Below, one piece after another: positions 8,862 through 16,926 of a stretch of DNA of 64,000 bases. The stretch comes from Microterricola viridarii (lineage in GTDB: Bacteria > Actinomycetota > Actinomycetes > Actinomycetales > Microbacteriaceae): assembly GCF_001542775.1 (NCBI RefSeq), contig NZ_CP014145.1, positions 1-64,000 of the forward strand. Direction: 5' to 3'. The notes beneath the pieces are model-generated. The model saw only the letters and a program-made list of their open reading frames with translations. It was not told where the DNA came from and did no database searches. How positions within the stretch are numbered: the first letter of the stretch is position 1; every line of letters begins with the position of its first letter. The position numbers were made by a program, and so were the translations under genes.

Positions 8862-9892
8862 GCCAGGGGAACAGCCGGATTCGCGAGCGCGTCGTGGAGG
8901 AACCCCGCGACGCGCTCGCGCATCCCGGCGTCGAGGATGCCGATGGAGTGGTCGTCGCCCGGCACAACCGCCAGCTCGACGGCGACGCCTGCGGCATCGA
9001 GGGCGGCCGCGAAGCTCTGCGACTGGGCCAGCGGGATGAACTCGGCCTCGGCGTGGCCGACGAAGAACGGCGGGTCGCTCTGGTCGATGAAGGTGGAAGG
9101 GGAGGCGTCCTCCGCCTCCGCGCAGAGCGCCCACTCGGCACAACCGAGGTAGCGGCCGATGATGTCTTGCACGAGCACGTTGGCGCCGTCCCGCACCACG
9201 GAGCCGCGGCGCAGGTCGATCGGTGCCGAGAGCTCGGCGACGGCGGCGACCCGGCTGCCGCGGTCGAGCGGCCCGGTGCCGCGGGTGCCGAGCAGTGCCG
9301 CGAGGTTGCCGCCGGCCGAGCCGCCGAAGGCGCCGATGCGGGCCGGGTCGATGCCGAACCGCTCCGCGTTCTCGGGGGAGCGCACCCACCGTGCGGCCAG
9401 CTCGACGTCATCGATCGCGGCCGGGAACGTGTGATCCGGCACCAGCCGGTAGTTCACCGAGTAGGCGACGAATCCCTCGCTGGCCAGCCACAGGCAGACC
9501 GCGCGCCAGTCGGGGTTGGCCTTGTCGCCGCGTGCCCAGCTGCCGCCGTGAATCGAGAGCACGGCCGGGCGCTCGCTGCTAGAGACCTGCGGCTCACAGA
9601 CATCGAGGGTGAGCAGGGTGCCGTCCTCGCGGGTGCCATACGCGACGTCCTCGGTGACGCGAATGCCGGCCGGCGCCGTGAAGGTGCGGATGCCGATGAT
9701 CTCGGGGGTGACGAGCTCTGACGTCGCCGTGGCCGAGTCCGGGCCGATCTCGCGCACCCCGACATGGAAACCACTGAGCAGGGCCGTGGCGAGGAGGCCG
9801 GTGCAGGCGGCGGCGAGCACGGTGAACACCCGTGTGCGGCGCGAGCGGCCGACGCCGACGGGCTTGGAATTCGCTGCGGGTCTCGAGTTCAT
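8858..9892 (-). CDS. Alpha/beta-hydrolase esterase (HSL/BD-FAE type), membrane-anchored or secreted
   Basis: A 344-residue hydrolase. A hydrophobic helix at residues 22-44 after several Arg acts as signal anchor. The oxyanion motif HGGSWARGD is at 115-123, the nucleophile Ser192 lies in GGSAGGN, and the catalytic His is in GDDHSIGI near 317. These are hallmarks of carboxylesterases acting on short acyl esters. It is convergent with the aldo-keto reductase; the two coding ends overlap by four bases. Confidence 0.85.
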   Translation of the reverse strand: MNSRPAANSKPVGVGRSRRTRVFTVLAAACTGLLATALLSGFHVGVREIGPDSATATSELVTPEIIGIRTFTAPAGIRVTEDVAYGTREDGTLLTLDVCEPQVSSSERPAVLSIHGGSWARGDKANPDWRAVCLWLASEGFVAYSVNYRLVPDHTFPAAIDDVELAARWVRSPENAERFGIDPARIGAFGGSAGGNLAALLGTRGTGPLDRGSRVAAVAELSAPIDLRRGSVVRDGANVLVQDIIGRYLGCAEWALCAEAEDASPSTFIDQSDPPFFVGHAEAEFIPLAQSQSFAAALDAAGVAVELAVVPGDDHSIGILDAGMRERVAGFLHDALANPAVPLA

Positions 9893-9997
9893 TGCTGCTC
9901 CGGGTGCGCAACGGTGCGACGGGTGGTGGTGCGAGTGAGTCGAGCGTAGGGCACCGGAACGGACGGCGCGAATCGGCCGCGCCGCTCGCCGCTCGCT

Positions 9998-10543
9998 CTA
10001 TTCTTCGGCAAGCGGCTTCGCCATGCAGATGCTGTGCTTCTCGCCGATGTACTGCCCGAACTGGTCGATCTCGCGGTAGCCGTGCTTGCCGTAGAGGGCG
10101 AGCGCTGAATCGTGCAGATCGCCCGTCTCCAGCAGCAGGCGGCGGATGCCGTGCGCCGCCGCATCCGCCTCGATCCGGCCGAGCAGGGCGCCGGCCACGC
10201 CGCGCCCGCGTGCAGCTGCGCTCACGAACATGCGCTTCAGCTCGGCGTCGCCAGGCCGGCCGCCGTCGGTGTCGGGGTCCAGCGCGACCAGGGCCGCGAG
10301 TCCCAGGGCACGGCCGCCCTCATCACGGGCGACGTAGACGCGCACACCGGGGCGTTCGAGCGCGTCGACGTCGAGCAGGAAGTTGCTCTCCGGAGGGTAG
10401 CCGAGGCTTCGCGCGTAGGCCGTGCTCTGCTCGAGCAACGCCACCAGCTCGCTCTGACGCGGTGCCTCGACCGCGATGTTCAAGGCGGGGTCAATTCTCA
10501 GGGTGTGTGCGGCCGCGCCCGGCCGCAGTTCTGCGCTCGTCAT
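9998..10543 (-). CDS. GNAT-family N-acetyltransferase
   Basis: A 181-residue acetyltransferase. The acetyl-CoA pyrophosphate loop is AAARGRGVAGALLGRIEADA near residues 112-131, preceded by AELKRMFVSA and followed by LLLETGDLHDSALALYGKHGYREI, the typical GNAT end. It is a single-gene unit. The acceptor is unknown. Confidence 0.87.
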   Translation of the reverse strand: MTSAELRPGAAAHTLRIDPALNIAVEAPRQSELVALLEQSTAYARSLGYPPESNFLLDVDALERPGVRVYVARDEGGRALGLAALVALDPDTDGGRPGDAELKRMFVSAAARGRGVAGALLGRIEADAAAHGIRRLLLETGDLHDSALALYGKHGYREIDQFGQYIGEKHSICMAKPLAEE

Positions 10544-10739
10544 GGCGCGAGCCTAGGCCGCCGACGTTTCGGCGCGGTTACGGGGCGCCACCGACGCGGC
10601 GCCGAAGCCAACGCCCCGATCTACCGTCGGCCCCCGCCCGGCCCCCGGCCAACCCCCGCGCGCCGGCGCCCGTGTGCCGCGCCGGGATTGCGCACCGGTT
10701 CAGGGCGACTTCTCAGCCGGCATCCGGTAATGTAGACAA

Positions 10740-10938
10740 GTCGGCTCTAGACACCGCATGTGTAATGCGGATGGGTTTGTAAGTCTGGTGGGCCGGTTTC
10801 GCAACAATTCTGTTGGCGAAAAATCACAATGTATGTGAAACGGCCCCGGTCAAGACTCCCCGGGTTCTCAGTTGCGATGCGCTCATTGAGGCGCAGCGTT
10901 GTTCTGCCATGTACTCGAACAAAACCCAGGAAATCTTT
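10740..10938 (+). promoter_or_regulatory. Probable long 5' leader of the DEAD-box helicase gene
   Basis: The 395 bp between the GNAT gene and the helicase start contain no supported gene. The last 200 bp hold possible RNA structures: a perfect hairpin CCGCAT-GTGTA-ATGCGG (10754-10770) and an imperfect pairing of GGGCCGGTTTC (about 10790) with GAAACGGCCC (about 10840). Cold-shock helicase mRNAs often carry long structured leaders, so post-transcriptional control is plausible. I could not place a convincing promoter. Upstream, 10550-10700 is unusually GC-rich with nothing recognisable. Confidence 0.4.
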
Positions 10939-13251
10939 ATGTCGAATAACCACAATTCTGCTGGCCGCACGGCCAAGAACTACGACCCGGCCTACGCCAA
11001 GGGCGGCGCCAAGGGCGGCCCCAAGTCGGCTGGCTCTCGCGCACCCGGCCACCGCGGCCACCGTCCCGAAGAGGGCGGCCCGAAGAAGGCCCGCTGGAAC
11101 GCCGACGAGCGCGCAGCCCGCGCCACCGGTGGCAGCGACCGCCCCGCCTACGGCAACGACCGTCCGGCCCGCAGCAACGACCGCCCGTCCTACGGCAGCG
11201 ACCGTGGTGCGCGCAGCGAGCGTCCCGCCTACAACAACGACCGTGGCGACCGCCCGGCCCGCGGCAACGACCGCCCGTCCTACGGCAGCGACCGTGGTGC
11301 GCGCAGCGACCGCCCCGCTTACAACAACGACCGCGGTGCGCGCAGCGAGCGCCCCGCCTACAACAACGACCGCGGCAACGACCGCGGTGAGCGTCCCGCC
11401 TACGGCCAGCGCAGCGAGCGTCCCTCCTACGGTGACCGCCCGCAGCGCGGCAACGACCGCCCGTCCTACGGCGACCGCGGTGCACGTACCGAGCGCCCCG
11501 CCTACAACAACGACCGCGGCAACGACCGCGGTGGCCGCCCGGCCTACGGCCAGGGCAGCGAGCGTCCCTCCTACGGTGACCGCCCGCAGCGTGGCAACGA
11601 CCGCCCGTCCTACGGCGACCGCGGTGCACGCAGCGAGCGCCCCGCCTACAACAATGACCGGGGCAACGACCGCGGCGGCCGCCCGGCCTACGGCCAGGGC
11701 AGCGAGCGCCCCGCATACGACGCCAACCGCAACGACCGTGGCGACCGCCCGGCCTACGGCCAGCGCCCCTCGTACAACGACCGCCCGCAGCGTCCGGAGC
11801 GCACCGAGCGCCCCGCGTACAACGCCGCCGACCGCGCACCGCGCAAGGACTTCGCCGACCGCGCCGACCGCCCGCGTCGCAACTTCGACGAGCGCCCCCC
11901 GCGCCGCGACAACTTCGACCGCCCCGGCTTCCAGAAGTCTGAGCGCAGCGACTCCAGCTTCTACCCGAAGCGCGACTTCTCTGGCACGGCTGGCAAGGGC
12001 CACTTCACCCCGCAGGATGACGTCGTTCTCGAGCGCCTCGAGGCCGAGGCCATTCAGGCCTCCGACGTCGTCGGCATGAGCTTTGGCGACCTGGGCCTCG
12101 GCGGCAACATCGTTGCAGCTCTGGCCGAGCTCGGCGCCCCGAGCCCGTTCCCGATCCAGGCAGCGACCATCCCCGACGTTCTCGCCGGCAAGGATGTCCT
12201 CGGCCGCGGCAAGACCGGCTCCGGCAAGACCATCGCCTTCGGCGCTCCGCTCGTCGAGAAGCTGATGGAGAACGGTGGAGGCAAGAAGCGCGCCATGAGC
12301 CGCAAGCCCCGCGCCCTGATCCTCGCCCCGACCCGTGAGCTCGCCCTGCAGATCGACCGCACCGTGCAGCCCATCGCCCGCTCGGTCGGCCTGTTCACCA
12401 CGCAGATCTACGGCGGAGTGCCGCAGCACCGCCAGGTGGGCGCGCTGCAGCGCGGCGTCGACATCATCGTCGGCACCCCCGGCCGCATCGAGGACCTGAT
12501 CAACCAGGGCCGCCTCGACCTCAGCCAGGTCACCATCACCGTCCTCGACGAGGCCGACCACATGTGCGACCTCGGCTTCCTCGAGCCGGTGCAGCGCATC
12601 CTGCGCGAGACCGCAGACGGTGGCCAGAAGCTGCTGTTCTCGGCCACGCTCGACAAGGGTGTCGCCGCCCTCGTCAAGGAGTTCCTGCCCTCGCCCGCAG
12701 TGCACGAGGTTGCCGGCGAAGACCAGGCGTCTTCGACGATCGACCACCGCGTTCTGCTGATCGAGCAGCGCGACAAGACCCGCATCATCGAGCAGCTGGC
12801 CGACCGCGACGGCAAGACCCTGGTCTTCGCCCGCACCCGTGCCTTCGCCGAGCAGCTCGCTGAGCAGCTCGACGACGCCGGCATCCCGGCCGTCTCGCTG
12901 CACGGTGACCTGAACCAGGCCCGCCGCACCCGCAACCTGGCGCAGCTGACCAGCGGCCGCGTCAGCGTGCTGGTGGCCACGGATGTCGCAGCGCGCGGCA
13001 TCCACGTCGACGACATCGACCTGGTGATCCAGGCCGACGCCCCCGACGAGTACAAGACGTACCTGCACCGCGCCGGCCGCACCGGCCGCGCTGGCAAGCA
13101 GGGCACCGTCGTGACGCTCATCCCCAAGCAGCGCCAGCGCCGCATGGCCGAGCTGCTCGAGCGCGCCGAGATCGAGGCTGACTTCGTTCAGGCCTTCCCC
13201 GGCGACGCACTCGTGTCGCAGATCGCCGGCCACACGCCGGTCAACGCGTAG
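10939..13251 (+). CDS. DEAD-box RNA helicase with long Asn/Asp/Arg-repeat N-terminus
   Basis: A 770-residue ATP-dependent RNA helicase. The core begins near residue 355: Q-motif region (SFGDLGLGG...PFPIQAATIP), Walker A GRGKTGSGKT (about 424), PTRELA, VLDEADHM (about 535), FSATLD (about 567), then HGDLNQARR, VATDVAARGIH and HRAGRTGRAG (about 710). These are the CshA/RhlE-group motifs used in ribosome assembly and RNA decay. Residues about 60-340 are low-complexity: RPAYNNDRG, RPSYGDRG and RPAYGQGSE units repeated, at the DNA level as a 144-bp tandem repeat. Helicases of this type normally carry such tails at the C-terminus, so the N-terminal position is notable. The start at 10939 was chosen for AGGAA seven bases upstream; the frame is open further 5'. 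Confidence 0.93.
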   Translation: MSNNHNSAGRTAKNYDPAYAKGGAKGGPKSAGSRAPGHRGHRPEEGGPKKARWNADERAARATGGSDRPAYGNDRPARSNDRPSYGSDRGARSERPAYNNDRGDRPARGNDRPSYGSDRGARSDRPAYNNDRGARSERPAYNNDRGNDRGERPAYGQRSERPSYGDRPQRGNDRPSYGDRGARTERPAYNNDRGNDRGGRPAYGQGSERPSYGDRPQRGNDRPSYGDRGARSERPAYNNDRGNDRGGRPAYGQGSERPAYDANRNDRGDRPAYGQRPSYNDRPQRPERTERPAYNAADRAPRKDFADRADRPRRNFDERPPRRDNFDRPGFQKSERSDSSFYPKRDFSGTAGKGHFTPQDDVVLERLEAEAIQASDVVGMSFGDLGLGGNIVAALAELGAPSPFPIQAATIPDVLAGKDVLGRGKTGSGKTIAFGAPLVEKLMENGGGKKRAMSRKPRALILAPTRELALQIDRTVQPIARSVGLFTTQIYGGVPQHRQVGALQRGVDIIVGTPGRIEDLINQGRLDLSQVTITVLDEADHMCDLGFLEPVQRILRETADGGQKLLFSATLDKGVAALVKEFLPSPAVHEVAGEDQASSTIDHRVLLIEQRDKTRIIEQLADRDGKTLVFARTRAFAEQLAEQLDDAGIPAVSLHGDLNQARRTRNLAQLTSGRVSVLVATDVAARGIHVDDIDLVIQADAPDEYKTYLHRAGRTGRAGKQGTVVTLIPKQRQRRMAELLERAEIEADFVQAFPGDALVSQIAGHTPVNA
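11392..11720 (+). repeat. 144-bp in-frame tandem repeat in the helicase gene
   Basis: Two full copies (11392-11535 and 11536-11679) and a partial third encode a 48-residue unit that starts RPAYGQ and ends NNDRGNDRG. Phase is kept (144 is divisible by three), and third-codon changes between copies show selection on the protein. Looser copies of the same 9-15 residue motifs extend from about 11130 to 11830. Confidence 0.85.
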
Positions 13252-13268
13252 TCACACGCAGCAGATCA

Positions 13269-13304
13269 GGGCCCGCTCGACCTTCCGGTCGGGCGGGCCC
13301 TTCT
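13269..13304 (+). terminator. Rho-independent-type terminator after the helicase
   Basis: GGGCCCGCTCGACC (13269-13282), loop TTCC, then GGTCGGGCGGGCCC (13287-13300) pair with one mismatch, followed by TTCT. It begins 18 bp after the helicase stop codon. Confidence 0.75.
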
Positions 13305-13409
13305 GCATGCCGGCCGGCGGCATGCGCCAGCCTCACCCAGATTGCCTCTCGCCATCAGGGGCGCCGCGCCGCTATGCTCGCCGCCAACCGCGCTGCGAAG
13401 GAGCCCACC

Positions 13410-14114
13410 GTGACCGAAGCAAACGATCGCCCCGAACCCGCCTCGGATCCCGTGCCCGGCGACACGCCGCAACCGGCTCCAGGCGGCACGCCCGCCGCGG
13501 CTGTGACGCGGGGCACGCTGCTCTGGGTCGGTGCCGGCGTCGTGCTCCTGGCCTTCGTGGCCTCGTTCCTCGGCTCCAGCATGGCGAAGGCGACGGCCGA
13601 ACCCGCCCCCGCGCCCACTGTCTATGTCACCCAGGAGCCCGAGGCGCCGGCAGACCCGGCAGCGATCAAGGCGAAGATCACCGAGCTGATGCCCACCGGC
13701 TCGCTGGTGAGGGTCGGCGTGGGAGCGCCGTCCGTCGATGCCGGCGTCGACGGCGACCTCTACATCGACGTCAGCACCTCGAACGTCTACCTGCGCAGCG
13801 ACGGCGTCTGGAGCTTCGTCGGCAATCTCAAGGAGGACGTCGTCGAGAACCTCGCCGGCGAGGATGGCGCGCAGGGCGCGACCGGCGCCCAGGGCGAGGC
13901 GGGTGCGCCGGGCAAGCCCGGTGAGCCGGGCGTCGCCGGCACGCAGGTGACACTCGGCACGGCCGCCCCGGAACCCACGAGCGCGTGCGGCGTGGACGGC
14001 GACATCTACCTCGACACTGTCGCGATGGCGTTCTACACCTGCGCGGCAGGGGCCTGGGTCCCGCAGGAGACGCAGTCAACGCCGGCCCCGAAGCAGACGC
14101 CCGCCTCGCAGTAG
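13410..14114 (+). CDS. Single-pass membrane protein with collagen-like Gly-X-Y segment
   Basis: A 234-residue protein. Residues 1-33 are Pro/Ala/Asp rich, a hydrophobic helix lies at about 36-58 (LLWVGAGVVLLAFVASFLG), and the exported part contains two similar 30-residue blocks ending in DGDLYIDVSTSNVYLRSDGVW and DGDIYLDTVAMAFYTCAAGAW. Between them is a short collagen-like Gly-X-Y run of about nine triplets (GEDGAQGATGAQGEAG and GAPGKPGEPGVAG). The same pair of repeats (DGDxYxD...xxxGxW) brackets collagen segments in other bacterial surface proteins. Function is unknown; surface display or adhesion is only a guess. The GTG start at 13410 follows AAGGAG. Confidence 0.75.
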   Translation: MTEANDRPEPASDPVPGDTPQPAPGGTPAAAVTRGTLLWVGAGVVLLAFVASFLGSSMAKATAEPAPAPTVYVTQEPEAPADPAAIKAKITELMPTGSLVRVGVGAPSVDAGVDGDLYIDVSTSNVYLRSDGVWSFVGNLKEDVVENLAGEDGAQGATGAQGEAGAPGKPGEPGVAGTQVTLGTAAPEPTSACGVDGDIYLDTVAMAFYTCAAGAWVPQETQSTPAPKQTPASQ

Positions 14115-14334
14115 GGGCTGCACGGGTTGGCAGCATTGCCCGGGAATTCCCGCGGCATCCGCTGCGTTATGTCAACAGTCGGTTCGGAACAGTCACGGCG
14201 CAGGCGCAGCGAACACGCAGGCCGCACGCAGCGGCGGGTGTTCTGATCACAGAAGAGATGCCAACGATGTCGAGCTACGCGAGCTGACTCGTGCGCGGCC
14301 CGGCACCGATCCGGTGGAGCAGAGAGGGGCCGTG

Positions 14335-14760
14335 ATGAGTACCAACTACGTGGACATTGAAGACAGCGCCGGCGTGCTGCGCCGTTACCGCCACCACGCG
14401 AACGGGCGCGGCTTCGTTTCGGCCGAGGCCACGGTGCACCGCACCGCGTTCATCGCCAGGGGCAGCTACGTTGACCCCGGCGCCGAGGTGCATGCCGAGG
14501 CGCAGATCGGTCCGGACAGCTGGATCGAGCCGGGCGCGATCGTCGGAGCGCAGGCGCTGCTCGGTGCGCGGGCCCACCTCGGCCCGCACGCCGTCGTCGG
14601 GGTTCGCGCGCGCCTCGGCAACAGGGTTACCGTCGGCAGCGGCGCGAAGATCGGCGAGGGTGCCCGCATCGGCGACGATGAGACGATCCCGGCGGGGACA
14701 GTGGTGCCCGGCATCCGCCCCTTCGCGCCGAGCCACTCGCACCTGGGCCTCGCCGCCTAG
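14335..14760 (+). CDS. Left-handed beta-helix (hexapeptide-repeat) protein
   Basis: A 141-residue protein. Hexapeptide repeats (I/V-x-x-G-A-x) fill residues 40-125: AFIARGSYVDPGAEVHAEAQ, IEPGAIVGAQALLGARAHLG, VGSGAKIGEGARIGDDETIP. It lacks an acyltransferase N-terminal domain and the three metal His of gamma-carbonic anhydrase are not evident, so it may be a small scaffold or an enzyme of unknown activity. The ATG at 14335 has GAGAGGGG upstream. The preceding 220 bp contain nothing I can assign. Confidence 0.65.
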   Translation: MSTNYVDIEDSAGVLRRYRHHANGRGFVSAEATVHRTAFIARGSYVDPGAEVHAEAQIGPDSWIEPGAIVGAQALLGARAHLGPHAVVGVRARLGNRVTVGSGAKIGEGARIGDDETIPAGTVVPGIRPFAPSHSHLGLAA

Positions 14761-14834
14761 CCCCTCCACGGGCCTGCGGCGGTCTCTTCGTCAGGTCGGG
14801 GAAGAGCGGGGAGCGGGAACGTGGGGCGACGCCG

Positions 14835-15587
14835 CTAGCGAATGCCGAGGTAGAAACGCGCCTCGTCCGTGCGATGCAGCGCGCGGTAATACTCGAATGG
14901 GATCTCGTCCGCGCCCCAGGCGATCGACTCAATGTGTAGAACAGGAGAGCCGGCCGGCAACTCCAGGAGCGCGGTCTCTTCGTCCGAGGGGATGACCGCC
15001 TGAATCCACCGGTCAGCGCCGACCGGAGCGACCCCATAATGGCGTCGCAGGTGCTCGTAGAGGGAGCGGTTCTCCAGATTGCTCTTCAGCAGGCCGCTGA
15101 ACGGCTCCTTGGGGAGGGTCGTCTGCACGAGAAGCGCCGGCGTGCCGTCAACGGAACGCAGCCGTCGGATGCGGATCACGGGTGCGCCTTCCGGGATGCG
15201 GAGCGCACCTGCCTCGGCGCTGTCTGCCTGACCCTCGCCGAGGCTGAGGACACGCGTAGCGGAGCTGCGCCCCGCGGCCAACAGGTCATCGGAGGAGCCG
15301 AGCGTGGAGCCGATGAAGCCGAGATCGCGGCGCGTTGGAGCCACAAAGGAGCCTTTGGCGCGGATCTTGTAGATCAAGCCTCGCTGGACGAGGTCGGCCA
15401 AGGCCTCGCGCACCACCGTGCGGGAGACCCCGAAGCGATCAATGAGCTCAGCCTCGGACGGCAAGGCCTGGTCCGCGCTGAGCTTCCCGCTCTGGATTGC
15501 CCCGCGGATGACGCCGGAAAGCTGTACCCACAGTGGGTCCCTCGACGCGCGATCGAGCTGCAGATCGCGCAGAGATGCGCCGCTCAT
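14835..15587 (-). CDS. GntR/HutC-family transcriptional regulator of the sugar locus
   Basis: A 250-residue regulator: winged HTH at residues 18-85 (WVQLSGVIRGAIQSGKLSAD, LPSEAELIDRFGVSRTVVRE, then LADLVQRGLIYKIRAKGSFV) and a UTRA ligand-binding domain to the end (PVIRIRRLRSVDGTPALLVQT, SLYEHLRRHYG, PVLHIESIAW). The ATG at 15587 is preceded by AGGGGG. It is divergent from the ABC-importer operon and very likely represses it through the palindrome at 15689-15710. UTRA regulators respond to sugar phosphates or amino-sugars, which would suit a pathway intermediate as inducer. Confidence 0.9.
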   Translation of the reverse strand: MSGASLRDLQLDRASRDPLWVQLSGVIRGAIQSGKLSADQALPSEAELIDRFGVSRTVVREALADLVQRGLIYKIRAKGSFVAPTRRDLGFIGSTLGSSDDLLAAGRSSATRVLSLGEGQADSAEAGALRIPEGAPVIRIRRLRSVDGTPALLVQTTLPKEPFSGLLKSNLENRSLYEHLRRHYGVAPVGADRWIQAVIPSDEETALLELPAGSPVLHIESIAWGADEIPFEYYRALHRTDEARFYLGIR

Positions 15588-15649
15588 GAGTCCCCCTTCA
15601 TGCGAGACGCCCATCTATGACGATCCCGAGACTACCGTTCGCCGCCTGT

Positions 15650-15678
15650 TTGACAGCGACGGTGTGTATGCCTATATT
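15650..15678 (+). promoter_or_regulatory. Sigma-70-type promoter of the sugar-import locus
   Basis: TTGACA (15650-15655), 17 bp, TATATT (15673-15678): close to the vegetative consensus and unusually AT-rich for this genome. The expected start of transcription is about 15685, about 130 bases before the binding-protein gene. Confidence 0.7.
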
Positions 15679-15688
15679 CATATCACTA

Positions 15689-15710
15689 CTAACTTGTCAT
15701 GACGAGTTAG
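15689..15710. promoter_or_regulatory. Candidate GntR operator
   Basis: A 22-bp palindrome centred on TCATGA: left arm CTAACTTGTCA, right arm TGACGAGTTAG, symmetric at 10 of 11 positions. It begins about four bases after the predicted transcription start, a classic roadblock position for a repressor. Confidence 0.65.
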
Positions 15711-15817
15711 GGACTACAAGTAGGTACACGATCACCACAGTCTCGTGCCGTTCACGAGGTATCCCTGCAGTCAACGCACCAAGCGCAAAGACGCGAATCC
15801 CTTTATGGAGGACAACA

Positions 15818-16894
15818 ATGTCGTTTAGATCCCTTCGGCGAGTCAGCATCGCTGCCGCGGCCATCGCCGCACTCACTCTCACCGGATGCGCCGCAGGCGC
15901 CGAAACCGGATCGGCTCCAGCCGGCGATGGAGACGGCATCTCAATCGCCCTCAGCAACGGCTTCGTCAACGGATGGCGCCTCACCCTCATCAACAAGTTC
16001 GAGGAGGAGGCGACCAAGCTCAAGGCCGACGGCATCGTCTCCGACTTCTCGACCGTGAACGCGCCCGGCGAGAACAGCGCCACGGAGCAGGCCTCACAGA
16101 TCCGTAGCCTCGTGCTGCAGAACCCGGATGTGCTCCTGGTCATTCCGGCCTCCTCCACCGCGCTGATCCCCGCAGTGGAAGAAGCCTGCGACGCGGGCAT
16201 CACGGTCGTCGTTCTCGACGCCGACATGGACGCCCCCTGCGCTCACGTCGTGCGCAACGCCTACGACATGTGGGGCGAGGTCTCGCTCCTGCCCGCACTC
16301 GACGCAATCGGCGGCGAGGGCAACATCGTCATCAACCGTGGCGTCATCGGCTCGCAGCCCGAAGAAGCGTTCCACGCCCGTCAGCTGGAGATCCTCAAGG
16401 ACTACCCGAAGGTGAAGGTCGCAGCCGAGATCAACGGCTTCTGCGACAGCAGCACTGCCCAGAAGGAGATCGTCTCTGTTCTCGGCTCGCTGCCGGAGAT
16501 CGCCGCGACTCCCGGCTGCATCGGCGGCATGGGCATTGTCCAGGCGTTTGAGTCGGCGGGCCGGGAGGCCCCCGTCGTTGTGTTCGACACCGACGGCAAG
16601 TCGCTGAACTTCTGGAAGGACAAGGGCATCAGCAACGGTTCCTTTGCCGCGCTGACCGACCCCGGCCAGGTTATCGCCGCGATCTACGTCGCCCTGGCGG
16701 TACGGGATGGCCAGGACGTCCCGCGTGAGGTTGTGCTGCCGCTGCTCGAGATCTCCCAGAGCGACCTCGGCTATTGGGCCGACAAGCTCGCCTCGGACGA
16801 GTACGCCGCGAACCAGTGGGACAAGGAAAGCGTCGACGCCGCTCTGGCTGCCATCGCTGCGGGCGAAGAAGTCCTCGCCCCCGCCATCAAGTAA
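15818..16894 (+). CDS. Sugar ABC transporter substrate-binding lipoprotein (LsrB/RbsB-type)
   Basis: A 358-residue periplasmic-binding-protein-like lipoprotein. The lipobox LTGC places the acylated Cys at residue 24. The mature part has the type-I (Peripla_BP_4) pattern: ISIALSNGFVNGWRLTLINK, LVLQNPDVLLVIPASSTALI, ITVVVLDADMD, GNIVINRGVIGSQPEE, VVFDTDGKSLNFWKDKGI. This family binds ribose, xylose, rhamnose, polyols or AI-2. The start at 15818 follows GGAGG. It is the first gene of the operon and presumably the specificity component. Confidence 0.88.
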   Translation: MSFRSLRRVSIAAAAIAALTLTGCAAGAETGSAPAGDGDGISIALSNGFVNGWRLTLINKFEEEATKLKADGIVSDFSTVNAPGENSATEQASQIRSLVLQNPDVLLVIPASSTALIPAVEEACDAGITVVVLDADMDAPCAHVVRNAYDMWGEVSLLPALDAIGGEGNIVINRGVIGSQPEEAFHARQLEILKDYPKVKVAAEINGFCDSSTAQKEIVSVLGSLPEIAATPGCIGGMGIVQAFESAGREAPVVVFDTDGKSLNFWKDKGISNGSFAALTDPGQVIAAIYVALAVRDGQDVPREVVLPLLEISQSDLGYWADKLASDEYAANQWDKESVDAALAAIAAGEEVLAPAIK

Positions 16895-16926
16895 CCCCGT
16901 GTGAACGGCGAGTCCGAGGAATAACC

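Noticed and set aside
6135..9389. A 1084-codon minus-strand frame running through MFS and aldo-keto reductase into marR
   Set aside because: Only its last 153 codons (MarR) are real; the rest is antisense to two clear genes.
10747..13233. An 828-codon open frame on the minus strand opposite the DEAD-box helicase
   Set aside because: It mirrors the helicase codons: Val/Gly/Ala-rich repeats with no family similarity. High GC third positions leave the opposite strand open.
14263..14286. A tiny leader peptide frame (MPTMSSYAS) before the hexapeptide-repeat gene
   Set aside because: Too short, no regulatory hairpin and no ribosome site that stands out.
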